This document shows positions 27,494-36,528 of a stretch of DNA of 64,000 nucleotides, in pieces. Every line of letters starts with the position of its first letter. Position 1 is the stretch's first letter. The position numbers were made by a program, and so were the translations under genes. Location of the stretch: the NCBI RefSeq assembly GCF_016482685.1, contig NZ_JACYHF010000003.1, forward strand, positions 1 through 64,000, written 5' to 3'. This DNA is from Streptomyces sp. DSM 110735. GTDB taxonomy: Bacteria; Actinomycetota; Actinomycetes; Streptomycetales; Streptomycetaceae. The notes beneath the pieces were generated by a model that was given only the letters and a program-made list of their open reading frames with translations, did no database searches and was not told where the DNA came from.

Positions 27494-27931
27494 TCAGGCC
27501 GTACGACCGGTGGAACAGTCGGGACAGGTGCCCCAGTAGACGACCTCGGCCTCGTCGATGACGAAGCCCCGGTCGTCGGACGCGGTGAGACACGGTGCGT
27601 GACCCACCGCGCAGTCGACGTCGACGACGACGCCGCACGACCGGCAGACGGCGTGGTGGTGGTTGTCGCCGACGCGGCCCTCGAACCGGGCGGGACTCCC
27701 GGCCGGTTCGATGCGGCGTATGAGCCCTGCCGCGGTGAGCGCGTGCAGGGCGTCGTAGACGGCTTGCAGGGAGATGTGGCCCACGCGGTCGCGGACCTTG
27801 TCGGCGATGGCCTCGACACCGAGGTGGTCGCCGGCACGGACGGCGTCCAGCAGCGCGACGCGGGCCGCGGTCACACGCAGGCCAGCACCGCGCAGCTCCG
27901 CGGCGGGGGTCGGAGGCTGGGATGCGGTCAT
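27494..27931 (-). CDS. furA: Fur-family redox repressor (FurA/FurS)
   Basis: A 145-residue Fur protein with an N-terminal winged helix (about 15-85; LQAVYDALHALTAAGLIRRIE) and a dimerisation/metal domain with NHHHAVCRSCG (CxxC) and the second pair CPDCS near the C-terminus, forming a likely structural zinc site. It is the first gene of the katG operon. Homologues bind an AT-rich site at their own promoter when reduced and release it on oxidation. The region just upstream (27945-28005) is unusually AT-rich for this genome, as such an operator would be. Confidence 0.92.
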   Translation of the reverse strand: MTASQPPTPAAELRGAGLRVTAARVALLDAVRAGDHLGVEAIADKVRDRVGHISLQAVYDALHALTAAGLIRRIEPAGSPARFEGRVGDNHHHAVCRSCGVVVDVDCAVGHAPCLTASDDRGFVIDEAEVVYWGTCPDCSTGRTA

Positions 27932-28358
27932 GGCACCGAACCTACCTCCACAAACACGAAAGATTCAAGAAAACGAGTCATCCAAGTCTGATTCGTGGTT
28001 TCCGACGAGCGCCACCGCCCTGTCCACGGCGAACGGCGTCCGGCCCCCGCATCATGGGTCCGCGCGGGTCCACGCGCCCGGACCCCCGGGAGCGGCGGGC
28101 CGGGAGGTCCCCCGCACGGAGTGACGCGCCTCACGTATCGAGTGTCGCCTCACGCGCCTCACCCTGCCCATCGGGACCGCTTTCCGAAACCGCCGCGCCC
28201 TCACTCGTTCGGGTGCGGCGGGCGGGCCATCCGTGGCATGGCGGCGGCTGTCTCGTTCGGCAGCAGTGTGATGTTCCCCGCGTGATGTGAATGAGGGGCA
28301 CGGACGGGGCAACGCTCCCCTTCATGCCCCACGCGAACCTCCAGCGGCAGGTGATCGG
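27932..28358. other. Intergenic region with probable FurA operator
   Basis: About 430 bases between the divergent furA and acyltransferase genes. The part next to furA (27945-28005) is AT-rich and contains GATTC-N8-GAGTC (27963-27980), an imperfect dyad that could be the repressor site. The rest is GC-rich and shows no gene with an RBS. Confidence 0.4.
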
Positions 28359-29528
28359 ATGAGCACGGCGACGACCCGGACGACCCGGACGCCGCCCGAC
28401 CGGACCGGCTCGGCCACGGCCGCCGCCTCCCCCTCGGCCGCCCCCAGACCCTCCCTGCCCTCGCTCACCGGACTGCGGTGGATGGCGGCCCTGCTGGTCT
28501 TCGGGCTGCACGTGAACAACTTCGGCTACTTCGGCGGACAGCCGGGCCGCCTGGTGGCCTGGGCGTTCGGGCCGGGGGCGACGGGGGTGTCGTTCTTCTT
28601 CGTGCTCTCCGGTTTCGTCCTCATGTGGTCGGCGCGCCCCGGCGACCGGGCGCTCGGTTTCTGGCGGCGGCGCATCGCCCGCGTCTACCCGGTGCACCTG
28701 GTCACCCTCGTCGTCGCGTTCGTGATGGCGTACACGCTGAGCGGGCTGCCCCGCCCGCGTGTGAGGCAGGCGGCGGCCAACGTGCTGCTGGTGCACTCGT
28801 GGTGGCAGCCCTGGTGGCAGACGCTGAACCCGGTGAGCTGGTCGCTGGCCTGCGAGGCGTTCTTCTACGCCGCCTTCCCCGCGCTGTTCCTGGTGCTGCG
28901 GCGGCTGAGCGCGCGGGGCGCGGTGGTCCTCGGCGCGCTCGCGGTGCTGGCGGTGCTGGTGCTGGCGCGGGCCGACTCCCACCACTGGCTGCACCAGCCG
29001 CTGTACTCGCTGCCACTGGCCCGGCTGCCCGAGTTCGTGCTCGGCGCGGTCACCGCGCGGCTGGTGATGCTCGGGCGCTGGCGCGGACCCGGTCTCGAGG
29101 CGTCGCTGGCGCTGGCGCTGCTCGGCTACTTCCTCGTCCCGCAGATCCGGGGCGGCTACACCGGGACCGCCTGCACCCTGGCCGGTTTCGTCACCCTGAT
29201 CCCTGCGGCGGCCCTCGCGGACCTGCGCGGTCTTCCCTCGCTGTGGCGGCGCCGCCGACTCGTCCGGCTCGGGGAGCTGTCCTTCGCGTTCTACATGATC
29301 CATCTGCTGGTGCTGCGCGCGGGCATCACCGTGCTCGGCGACAAACCGCGCTTCGGCCCGCTCGCCGGGCTCGGTGTCACCGCGGCCGCCTTCGCCCTGT
29401 CGCTGGGGCTGTCCTGGCTGCTCTACGAAGCGGTGGAACGCCCCGCGCGGCGCCTCCTCCTGCGCGGTCACCGCCCAGAGTCCCGGGCTCCCAGGGCCGA
29501 CCCCGAGCCGGTCCCGTCCGACGCCTGA
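28359..29528 (+). CDS. Acyltransferase family 3 membrane protein (OafA/YrhL-like)
   Basis: A 389-residue integral membrane O-acyltransferase with about ten membrane helices. After a Pro/Ser/Ala-rich N-tail, the first helix region reads SLTGLRWMAALLVFGLHVNNFG, containing the conserved His. A downstream FWRRRIARVYPVHLV carries the RxxR(I)xP pattern. Such enzymes acetylate or acylate extracytoplasmic sugars, peptidoglycan, lipids or natural products. ATG at 28359 (AGGT upstream) is preferred over the frame from 28287. No polysaccharide or biosynthetic genes adjoin it, so the acceptor is unknown. Confidence 0.85.
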   Translation: MSTATTRTTRTPPDRTGSATAAASPSAAPRPSLPSLTGLRWMAALLVFGLHVNNFGYFGGQPGRLVAWAFGPGATGVSFFFVLSGFVLMWSARPGDRALGFWRRRIARVYPVHLVTLVVAFVMAYTLSGLPRPRVRQAAANVLLVHSWWQPWWQTLNPVSWSLACEAFFYAAFPALFLVLRRLSARGAVVLGALAVLAVLVLARADSHHWLHQPLYSLPLARLPEFVLGAVTARLVMLGRWRGPGLEASLALALLGYFLVPQIRGGYTGTACTLAGFVTLIPAAALADLRGLPSLWRRRRLVRLGELSFAFYMIHLLVLRAGITVLGDKPRFGPLAGLGVTAAAFALSLGLSWLLYEAVERPARRLLLRGHRPESRAPRADPEPVPSDA

Positions 29529-29630
29529 CCAGCGGCGGAATACCCGCTGGCGGGCGGTCACCGGTCGCACTACCGTTCCGCCGGGCGGCGCGCCTCGGAC
29601 GCCGCCCGGCCGAGGAAGGGCGGGGATCTG

Positions 29631-30386
29631 ATGGACCGGAACGCCGGGCACGGGCTGGAGCGGAACATACGCACGACGGAGGACGTACTCAGGCTGCTCG
29701 ACGGTCTGTTCGCGCCGGACGCCGACCGCTGGACGGACGGTGCTGCCTCCTGGTGGGACGCGTTCTACGGCGACCGGTCCCGGCCGGTGCCGTTCTTCCC
29801 CGCCAAGCCCGACGAGAACCTGGTCGTCCACCTGGACGAGGGTCTGATCGAGCCGTGCCGCGCGCTGGACCTGGGCTGCGGACCGGGACGCAACGCGCTG
29901 CACCTGGCGGCGCGCGGTTTCGAGGTGGACGCCGTCGACCTGTCCCCGACGGCCGTCGCCTGGGGCGAGGAGCGGGCCCGCGAGACCGGCGCGAAGGTGC
30001 GCTTCCACCGGGGCGACGCCTTCGAACTGACCCGGGAGAGGCTCGGCGGCCCGTACGGGCTGGTCTACGACTCCGGCTGCTTCCACCATCTGCCGCCGCA
30101 CCGGCGCGTGAGTTATCTCCGGCTCCTGGACCGCGTCCTCGCGCCCGGCGGACACTTCGCGCTCACCTGTTTCGCCGCCGGGCACATGGGCTCGGAGGTG
30201 TCCGACGCGGAGCTGTACCGGGACGGCAGGCTGCACGGCGGGCTGGCGTACACGGCGGAGTCGCTGCGCTGGATCTTCCAGGACCTCACGGAGGTGGAGT
30301 TGCGGCCCATGCGGGAGCGGGGCGAGGACGCGGACGTGCTGGGTCTGCCGTTCCTGTGGACCGCGCTGTTCCGCCGCCCTGCCTGA
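29631..30386 (+). CDS. Class I SAM-dependent methyltransferase (TPMT/TehB-like)
   Basis: A 251-residue methyltransferase. Motif I is ALDLGCGPGRNALHLA (about residues 78-93), motif II VDAVDLSPTAV, and the post-II region YDSGCFHHLPPHRR. The N-terminal WWDAFYGDRSRPVPFF resembles thiopurine S-methyltransferase and TehB relatives, which methylate thiols, halides or oxyanions. The reaction is not predictable. AAGGGCGGGG lies upstream of the ATG. It follows the acyltransferase by about 100 bases that contain a weak hairpin. Confidence 0.82.
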   Translation: MDRNAGHGLERNIRTTEDVLRLLDGLFAPDADRWTDGAASWWDAFYGDRSRPVPFFPAKPDENLVVHLDEGLIEPCRALDLGCGPGRNALHLAARGFEVDAVDLSPTAVAWGEERARETGAKVRFHRGDAFELTRERLGGPYGLVYDSGCFHHLPPHRRVSYLRLLDRVLAPGGHFALTCFAAGHMGSEVSDAELYRDGRLHGGLAYTAESLRWIFQDLTEVELRPMRERGEDADVLGLPFLWTALFRRPA

Positions 30387-30425
30387 GCGCTGTTGCGCCG
30401 CCCGGTCCGAGCGCGGACAAGCCGT

Positions 30426-30455
30426 GAGCCGGCTCCCCGGGCGGGGAGCCGGCTC
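30426..30455. terminator. Bidirectional terminator
   Basis: GAGCCGGCTCCCC (30426-30438) and GGGGAGCCGGCTC (30443-30455) form a perfect 13-bp stem with a four-base loop between the convergent methyltransferase and chaplin genes. Confidence 0.8.
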
Positions 30456-30465
30456 GCGGTGGGCG

Positions 30466-30708
30466 TCAGGAGTTGACGCAGGCGTTGCCGAACGCGGGGT
30501 TCAGCAGACCGACGATGTCGATCGTGTTGCCGCACAGGTTGACCGGGATCTCGACCGGCACCTGGATGACGTTGCCGGAGGCGACGCCGGGGCTGCCGAC
30601 CGCGGTACCGGTCACCGGGTCGGGGTCCGCGGCGTGGGCCGCCGTGGTGCCGACGAGGGCAAGGGAGCCCGCGAGAAGGGCCGTTGTGGCAATGCTACGC
30701 ATACGCAT
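30466..30708 (-). CDS. Short chaplin
   Basis: An 80-residue secreted protein. After a signal peptide ending near TAAHA (about 26), it carries a single chaplin domain: GSPGVASGNVIQVPVEIPVN, then LCGNTIDIVGLLNPAFGNACVN, with the two conserved cysteines. Short chaplins (ChpD-H type) assemble into amyloid-like fibrils that coat aerial hyphae and spores and lower surface tension. There is no second chaplin domain or sortase signal. GAGG lies upstream of the ATG at 30708; an in-frame GTG is at 30720. Chaplin genes are normally developmentally controlled, though no such site could be identified here. Confidence 0.92.
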   Translation of the reverse strand: MRMRSIATTALLAGSLALVGTTAAHAADPDPVTGTAVGSPGVASGNVIQVPVEIPVNLCGNTIDIVGLLNPAFGNACVNS

Positions 30709-30990
30709 GAGGTGCCTCACTGGTCGAGATCAGGACCCTTCCATCACAGCGGCAACTCCCCCGGCGCGCCCGCGCAGCTACTCCGTTAGGGACGGGGCGG
30801 TTAGGCGGCCGGACCAGGCGGTCCGGGGCGCCGGGAACGCCCGGACCCCCGGGCCGGGGACCGCCGGGACCGGGACGGCGACGGACGCCGTCCCGTGGGT
30901 GAAGTCGACCGGTCGGTACGGCTGTTGCCGCGAACGTCCGGCCTTCCCGGGGCCGCCCGGACCGGGGGCCGTCGGCGGGTCCGGCACGGG
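30709..30990. other. Intergenic region without a recognised gene
   Basis: This stretch upstream of the leftward chaplin should contain its promoter. It is dominated by short GC-rich inverted repeats (for example around 30810-30910) and holds no supported ORF. Confidence 0.4.
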
Positions 30991-31031
30991 GCCGTCCGCG
31001 TACGCCACCCTAGGCGGCGTACGCGGACGGC
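30991..31031 (-). terminator. Strong terminator of the discoidin/beta-helix gene
   Basis: Perfect 16-bp arms, 30991-31006 with 31016-31031, enclose a nine-base loop 20 bases beyond the stop at 31051. Confidence 0.85.
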
Positions 31032-31050
31032 GCAGTGCGGCGCGTGGCTG

Positions 31051-33591
31051 TTACGGGAACTTGGTCACCTTGGAGGGGACGGTGTCCGAGCCCGAGGTGG
31101 GCGCGCCGGTGTTGTTGACGACGTGGGCGTACTGCCCCTTGCCGCCGAGCGAGATCACCAGCAGGTCGTGCAGCTTGATCCCGGAGCCGGTCGGCACCTG
31201 GAAGCCGTGGGCCTGGACGATCGAGGGGTCGGAGGTGAAGTTGCAGTAACTCCCGAGCCCCCATGCCTCGTGCGTGGTGACCGAGTCGGCGACCTTGTAG
31301 GCGGCGTAGCCCACGATGCCGTCGTGGGTGACGGCGGCGGCGTTGGGCACGTCGTACGCCTTCTCGTTCTGGAAGAAGATCGTGCGCCCGCGCTCACCGG
31401 CCCAGTACACGTCGTACTTGTTGAAGTGCTCGACGAACAGCCCGGTGGCGAGTACGTCGTTGCCGTTGACGCGCAGCCCGTAGTCGGCGCGGTTGGTGTC
31501 CCAGCCGACGCCGCTGCCGTGGTCGGCGCGCCACAGCCAGGTGTGGTCGATGATGACGTTGTTGCTGTTGACCACGACCGAGTTGGTGGCGAGACCGGGG
31601 CCCGCGCCGCCGATGCGCACGAACACGTCCTGCATGGTGGTGGGGTTGGCGGAGTGGTCGGCGGTGGAGCCGGGGGTGCCGATCCGCAGCAGCGTGTCGG
31701 AGTTGACGGGACCCGCGTCGATGAGGAACCCGGCGAGCTTCACGCCGTCCACGTCGGCGACGTGCATCGCGTCGATGCCGTTGTCGGGGACGATGGTGGC
31801 GAGACCGAGCCCGAGGACCACGGTGTTGGCACGGTTGACCTCGATGGTCTGGTCGAGGTGGTAGACACCCGGCGTGAACAGGAGGTTGAGCCCCTGGGCG
31901 AGGGCCGCGTTGATGGTGGCGGCGGTCGCTCCGGGCTTGACGACGTAGAACTGGTCGAGCGGGATCGAGCTGCCCGCGTTGGCCGGCCAGGACACGCCCC
32001 GCGCGTTGGTGCGCTTGGCGGGGACGAACACCTTGTAGGTGCTGCCGTCGAGGTAGAGGAACGGCTTCTCGCGGGAGACGGGGGTGTTGTCCAGCGTGGT
32101 GTACGGACCGCTGTCGAAGTTGGTCGCGGGCGCGCCCTGGACGCCGGTGAAGGTCATGTTCCAGACGCCGTTGGTCCAGCCGCCCACCGAGCTGTCGCGG
32201 GTGTACCACTGCTGCTGGGAGTACGGGCCGACCGTGCCGTCGATCTTCGAGTCGGCGATGTAGCCGCCGGACGCCCAGCCGTAGCCGTTCGGGGCGAGGT
32301 TGAGCCCGCCCTGGACATGGATGCGGCGGAACGGCGCTGCCTGTGCGACGGCCCACCGGTCGTCACCGCTGACCGGGCGGATCGCGAGGTTCTCCGCCGA
32401 ACGCCAGAAGTTCTGCGTGGCGTTGCCGTTGAACCAGCCCGCGTCCACGGTGATGTCGCCGTTGATCTGGGTGTCGTCGGGGTTCATCCCGAGACCGGAG
32501 ATCGAGGTGTAGAAGCCGAGTTGGGCGTTGATGTTGTTGTAGGTGCCGGGCTTCAGCAGGAACTGGTAGCGGCCGGAGCCGAACTGGTTCGACTCCTGAC
32601 GGGAGAAGACGTCGTCGAACTTCTGCTGGAGGTTCGGCGTCGAGGGGTCGACGACGATGACGTTGGGCCCGAGGTCGCCGCCGCCCTGGACCGGCGGGGT
32701 GCCGGTGGTGCCCGTGTGCACGGCGAACTCCCACAGCGAGTAGCCGTAGACCGTGCCGCGCGCGGTGCCGTAGACGCGGACGTAGCGCCCTGAACCGCTC
32801 ACGGTGTAGGAGGCGTTGCCGCCGCTCGCGCCGGTGACGGACTTCAGCGTGCTCCAGTTCTGTCCGTCGGTGGAGGACTCGATGCGGAAGTCCTTGCCGT
32901 AGGCGGCCTCCCAGCGCAGGTCGACTCCGCACAGGTCCTTGACCGAGCCCAGGTCGACCTGGAGCCACTGCGGGTCGGACGCCTGGCTGGACCAGCGGGT
33001 GGCGTTGTTGCCGTCGACGGCGGCGGAGGCGGGGAAGTCCGCGCTCTCGGTGGAGGAGGAGGTGGCGGGCCTGCCCTGCGCGGCGTTGGCGGTGCCGCAG
33101 CCGGACTGGCTGCCGCCGGAGGTGCCGAACACCTGGAACTCCCAGAGGGAGTAGCCCCATTGGGTGGCCCGGTGGACGCCGAGCATCCGGACGTAGCGGC
33201 CCTGTCCGGAGACGTCGACGGTGTCGGTGCCCCCGTCGGAGCCGGTGACGGACTTCAGGTCGGTCCAGGTGGTGCCGTTGTCGGAGATCTGGAGCTTGTA
33301 GTCCTTGCCGTAGGCGGCTTCCCAGTTCAGGACCACGCTGGTGACGCTCGCGCTCGCGCCGAGGTCGACGCGCAGCCACTGGTCGTCGGTGGCGGCGGAG
33401 GACCAGCGGGTGGAGGTGTCGCCGTCCACGGCGGCGGCTGCCGGGGTTCCGGCGTTCTCCTCGGAGGAGGCGGTGGTCGTGCGTCCCTGTGAGAGGGGGG
33501 TCTCGGCCGCGCGGGCCGAGGGATGGGCGGCGGGCAGGGCGAGCAGTGCCGCCGTGACGGCGAACACTGCACCCAGGGATCTCAGTCTCAT
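31051..33591 (-). CDS. Secreted protein with two discoidin (F5/8 type C) domains and a beta-helix region
   Basis: An 846-residue exported protein. Signal peptide (1-29) ends near SARA. Two tandem F5/8 type C/CBM32-like domains follow (about 32-152 and 165-290), each with TRWSS, LRVDLG or LQVDLG, NWEAAYGKDYK or RWEAAYGKDFR, and GRYVR. These usually bind sugars. The remaining ~530 residues have repeated short turns (NSNNVIIDHTWLW, NGNDVLATGLFVEH) that suggest a right-handed parallel beta-helix of a polysaccharide lyase or glycoside hydrolase. No catalytic family could be assigned. AGGAG precedes the ATG. A GTTCAT-N15-ATGAAC dyad upstream (about 33640-33667) may be an operator. Confidence 0.78.
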   Translation of the reverse strand: MRLRSLGAVFAVTAALLALPAAHPSARAAETPLSQGRTTTASSEENAGTPAAAAVDGDTSTRWSSAATDDQWLRVDLGASASVTSVVLNWEAAYGKDYKLQISDNGTTWTDLKSVTGSDGGTDTVDVSGQGRYVRMLGVHRATQWGYSLWEFQVFGTSGGSQSGCGTANAAQGRPATSSSTESADFPASAAVDGNNATRWSSQASDPQWLQVDLGSVKDLCGVDLRWEAAYGKDFRIESSTDGQNWSTLKSVTGASGGNASYTVSGSGRYVRVYGTARGTVYGYSLWEFAVHTGTTGTPPVQGGGDLGPNVIVVDPSTPNLQQKFDDVFSRQESNQFGSGRYQFLLKPGTYNNINAQLGFYTSISGLGMNPDDTQINGDITVDAGWFNGNATQNFWRSAENLAIRPVSGDDRWAVAQAAPFRRIHVQGGLNLAPNGYGWASGGYIADSKIDGTVGPYSQQQWYTRDSSVGGWTNGVWNMTFTGVQGAPATNFDSGPYTTLDNTPVSREKPFLYLDGSTYKVFVPAKRTNARGVSWPANAGSSIPLDQFYVVKPGATAATINAALAQGLNLLFTPGVYHLDQTIEVNRANTVVLGLGLATIVPDNGIDAMHVADVDGVKLAGFLIDAGPVNSDTLLRIGTPGSTADHSANPTTMQDVFVRIGGAGPGLATNSVVVNSNNVIIDHTWLWRADHGSGVGWDTNRADYGLRVNGNDVLATGLFVEHFNKYDVYWAGERGRTIFFQNEKAYDVPNAAAVTHDGIVGYAAYKVADSVTTHEAWGLGSYCNFTSDPSIVQAHGFQVPTGSGIKLHDLLVISLGGKGQYAHVVNNTGAPTSGSDTVPSKVTKFP

Positions 33592-33746
33592 GCGGCGGCT
33601 CCTGCGGCTCGGGGGCCGGAACACCGGCCTCCCCACTTAGTTCATGTTTTGATTTAAGGGATGAACCAAACGGGCGGCAAGCCTTCGGAACTCAAATCCT
33701 TTACGCAACAGGGGCGTTCACACCCACGGGCCGTTCACACCACGAA

Positions 33747-33785
33747 ACGACCGGCCGGACCACGCGGTGTGGTCCGGCCGGTCGT
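33747..33785 (-). terminator. Terminator of the GNAT-family gene
   Basis: Perfect 17-bp arms, 33747-33763 with 33769-33785, and a five-base loop lie 25 bases beyond the stop of the leftward gene at 33811. Confidence 0.85.
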
Positions 33786-33810
33786 CAACTGCCTTGCCAA
33801 GTAAGTCGGT

Positions 33811-34902
33811 TCAGCGACGCGGGCGTCCCTGGGTGCGCAGTTCGCCCACCGTCCTGAGCAGCTTGTCCGCGGGTTCGCGCAGCCGGGGATGGGCCAGCAC
33901 CGTGTTGCGCAGACCCCGCACCGGGCGGCGCCACATGCGCTGGGCGAGCGCGACCGGATGCGGCCGGGCGGCGAAGCCCTCGCCCACCCGCAGTTCGCGG
34001 GTCTTGAGCCAGTCCTTGTACTCCTTGTCGCCACGCCCGAGATCCACCAGGGTCACCCCGCCGCGCGCGGCGCCCTCGGCGGTGCGCAGGTGCATCATCA
34101 ACCCGGGTGAGTAGTAGTGCAGTTCGGGGTCGTAGGCGGTGAACCAGGCGGCCAGGACGGTGCTGGAGCGGGGTCCGAAGTGGGCGGCCACCGGGCGGTC
34201 CCCGGCGTACAGCACGGACAGGACGCCGGTGAAATGCTCGGCGCGGACGTGGAAGAGATGGTCCGTCAGGTCCACGATCCACGGCCGGGAGAACCGGTCC
34301 ATCCGGCCCGTGCGGCGGTACTGCGCGGACTTCCAGCGCATGAGGGTGCGCAGCGCCTTCGGGTCGCGCTCGTCGAAGACGAAGCGGACCTCGCCGATGT
34401 CCCGTCCGAGTCTGCGCTCCTTCTTGAGCGTGGTCTTGGCGAGCCCCGGGTAGGTGGCGCGCAGCCATTCGGCATAGGTGCCGTCGCCGGGCTTCACGTC
34501 GATCACCGGCGAGGCGAACGTGCCGGTGACGTACGGCGCGAACGGCCGCTGCTCCTGCACGAGATGGTCGAACTCGAAGAGGCTGAGCCCGCAGGCGCGC
34601 AGCAACTCGCCGGTGTCCCACGTGACTCCGGGCCGGTGCACGAGAGCCTGGCAGTCGGAGAGCCCGAGACCGATGGCGCGTCCGGTCCCGAGCGGACCGC
34701 GCTCGTACGGCAGGAAGCCGACCGGTTCGCCGCCCTCCCGCAGGACGGCGACGCGGACACCGCCGCGATGGCGGCCGACCCCGATGGCGAACTCGGGTGC
34801 CAGGAACGGGTTGGCGTACTCGGGCGACTCGTCCATCGCCCGGTGCCACGCCCCGCGCAGCGCCGAGGTCAGGTCGCCGGGTCTGTGGATGGTGATCTCC
34901 AC
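33811..34902 (-). CDS. GNAT-family acyltransferase (FemAB/CelD-like, Acetyltransf_6)
   Basis: About 363 residues from a GTG at 34902 (VEITIHRPGDL); the frame is open to 34959, so the start is uncertain. The middle (about 150-300) reads like a FemAB/BioF2-type GNAT: ATYPGLAKTTLKKERRLGRD, FHVRAEHFTGVLSVLYAGDRPVAAHFG, and YYSPGLMMHLRTAE with LVDLGRGDKEYKDWL. Relatives occur in polysaccharide, cellulose-like and cell-envelope loci and transfer acyl or aminoacyl groups. The substrate is unknown. No glycan biosynthesis operon adjoins it. It is divergent from the chitinase. Confidence 0.78.
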   Translation of the reverse strand: MEITIHRPGDLTSALRGAWHRAMDESPEYANPFLAPEFAIGVGRHRGGVRVAVLREGGEPVGFLPYERGPLGTGRAIGLGLSDCQALVHRPGVTWDTGELLRACGLSLFEFDHLVQEQRPFAPYVTGTFASPVIDVKPGDGTYAEWLRATYPGLAKTTLKKERRLGRDIGEVRFVFDERDPKALRTLMRWKSAQYRRTGRMDRFSRPWIVDLTDHLFHVRAEHFTGVLSVLYAGDRPVAAHFGPRSSTVLAAWFTAYDPELHYYSPGLMMHLRTAEGAARGGVTLVDLGRGDKEYKDWLKTRELRVGEGFAARPHPVALAQRMWRRPVRGLRNTVLAHPRLREPADKLLRTVGELRTQGRPRR

Positions 34903-35148
34903 CTCAGATCGACCGCCCTTCCGGCGCCGCCGCCCCGGGCGCCGCGTGGCGCACCCCACCCCAGTTGCCGCTCATCTTCTCGCCGTCCCCCCGCCCTGCG
35001 CCGACGCTCAAACGTCGCGAAACAGTACGCACCTGTCAAGGGTGCCTCAGTCGGCCGACACTCCGCCACGGTTCCGCGCAGATCGGCCGGTTCGCCAACT
35101 GCCTTACACAGAACGGACGTCAATCCTCCGCACGGGTAAAGACTTCGT

Positions 35149-35186
35149 TTGGTCCAGTCCAAGTGTGCGCATTGGACTAGACCAAG
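35149..35186 (+). promoter_or_regulatory. Two DasR (dre)-like operators upstream of chitinase
   Basis: TTGGTCCAGTCCAA (35149-35162) and ATTGGACTAGACCAAG (35171-35186) are close to the dre consensus ACTGGTCTAGACCAGT, bound by the GlcNAc-responsive GntR repressor DasR, and to the direct repeats known in Streptomyces chitinase promoters. They lie 60-100 bases upstream of the chitinase start. Identification is by consensus memory only. Confidence 0.65.
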
Positions 35187-35246
35187 TCGGCGCCACGCCA
35201 AGAGGCTGGGGGCTTCCCCATCCCCCACCCCCCATGGAGGCACGTA

Positions 35247-36461
35247 GTGGGACGTCTTCGCGCTTGTCTGGGCGCGGCCGCCGCGGTCGGACTGGCCGCG
35301 GCCGGTACCACCGCTCTCGCCGCGGGCAGCGCCTCGGGTGCACCCAGCGCCCTCGACAACCGCTGGTACGCGGCGGCCCCGTACCTGATGCCGGAGGACA
35401 ACGATCCGCCGGACGCGGCCGCGATCATGGACGCCACCGGGCTCAAGGCTTTCCAGTTGGCCTTCATCCTGGCGCCCAACGGCGGTGGCTGCACCCCGAC
35501 CTGGGGCGGCACCTCGTCGCTCTCCTCCGACACCGCCGTCCAGTCGGTGATCAACACCATCCGGTCCAAGGGAGGTGACGTCTCCGTCTCGATCGGCGGC
35601 TACGGCGGCACCAAGCTGGGCCAGACCTGTTCCGACGCGGCGAGCACGGCGGCCGCGTACCAGCAGGTCATCACCAAGTACGGGCTGCACGCGATCGACT
35701 TCGACCTGGAGGAGCCGGAGTACGAGAACACCGCGGCCATCAAGAACGAGATCGGCGCCGCCAAGATCCTCCAGCAGAACAACCCCGGTCTATACGTCTC
35801 CGTGACCACTCCGGGCACGGCGGACGGCACCGGCTGGTTCGGCAAGCAGATGCTGCTGGAGGCGAAGTCGCAGGGGTTCACTCCTAACAACTTCTCCATC
35901 ATGCCCTTCGACGGCGGCTTCAACGGCGCGACGAGCCAGACCGACGCGCTGACCAAGTTCAACGGCATCCTGCAGTCCACCTTCGGGTGGAACGAGGCCA
36001 CGGCGTACGCGCACGAGGGCTTCTCCGGGATGAACGGGCGCAGTGACGCCGGGGAGTACTTCTCCCAGGCGGACTTCCAGACGGTGCTGGACTTCGCGAC
36101 CAGCCACCACATGGACCGCTTCACCTTCTGGTCGCTGAACCGGGACCGCCAGTGCTCCCCCGCCGACAACGGCGGTCGCACCTCCGGGTCCTGCTCCAGC
36201 GTGGCCCAGAGCGCCTGGGAATTCGCCAAGTTCTCGGTGAAGTTCGCGGGCGCCACCCCGCCCGGCTCCACGCCGACCCCGACGCCCACTCCGCCGAACC
36301 CGGGCAACTCCTGCAAGGGCGCCTGGAGTTCGTCGGCCGTGTACGTCAGCGGGGACGAGGTCTCGTACAACGGGCACAACTGGAAGGCCAAGTGGTGGGC
36401 CCAGAACGAGACGCCCAACGGCTCGGACTGGGGACCGTGGCAGGACGAGGGTTCCTGCTGA
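35247..36461 (+). CDS. Secreted GH18 chitinase with C-terminal chitin-binding domain
   Basis: A 404-residue exported enzyme that hydrolyses chitin. The start is GTG at 35247, with GGAGG upstream. The signal peptide ends near SASGA (about 31). The GH18 barrel (about 38-335) has SIGG (115-118) and the catalytic motif D151-F-D153-L-E155 (AIDFDLEEPE), with E155 as proton donor. A Pro/Thr linker (about 338-352) leads to a CBM5/12 domain (355-404) rich in Trp: WSSSAVYVSGDEVSYNGHNW and WWAQNETP. Two dre-like sites upstream suggest DasR control. The dominant architecture resembles actinobacterial single-CBM chitinases. Confidence 0.93.
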   Translation: MGRLRACLGAAAAVGLAAAGTTALAAGSASGAPSALDNRWYAAAPYLMPEDNDPPDAAAIMDATGLKAFQLAFILAPNGGGCTPTWGGTSSLSSDTAVQSVINTIRSKGGDVSVSIGGYGGTKLGQTCSDAASTAAAYQQVITKYGLHAIDFDLEEPEYENTAAIKNEIGAAKILQQNNPGLYVSVTTPGTADGTGWFGKQMLLEAKSQGFTPNNFSIMPFDGGFNGATSQTDALTKFNGILQSTFGWNEATAYAHEGFSGMNGRSDAGEYFSQADFQTVLDFATSHHMDRFTFWSLNRDRQCSPADNGGRTSGSCSSVAQSAWEFAKFSVKFAGATPPGSTPTPTPTPPNPGNSCKGAWSSSAVYVSGDEVSYNGHNWKAKWWAQNETPNGSDWGPWQDEGSC

Positions 36462-36476
36462 CCGTCGGCTGACCTC

Positions 36477-36505
36477 TTGACGGTGATGGTCCGAACCTTT
36501 ACGTT
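36477..36505 (+). promoter_or_regulatory. Putative promoter of the alginate lyase gene
   Basis: TTGACG (36477-36482) and TACGTT (36500-36505) are separated by 17 bases, 110 bases before the alginate lyase ATG. The start of transcription would fall just ahead of the long hairpin at 36529. Confidence 0.45.
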
Positions 36506-36528
36506 CCGGGTCGTCAACGTCCATGGAT

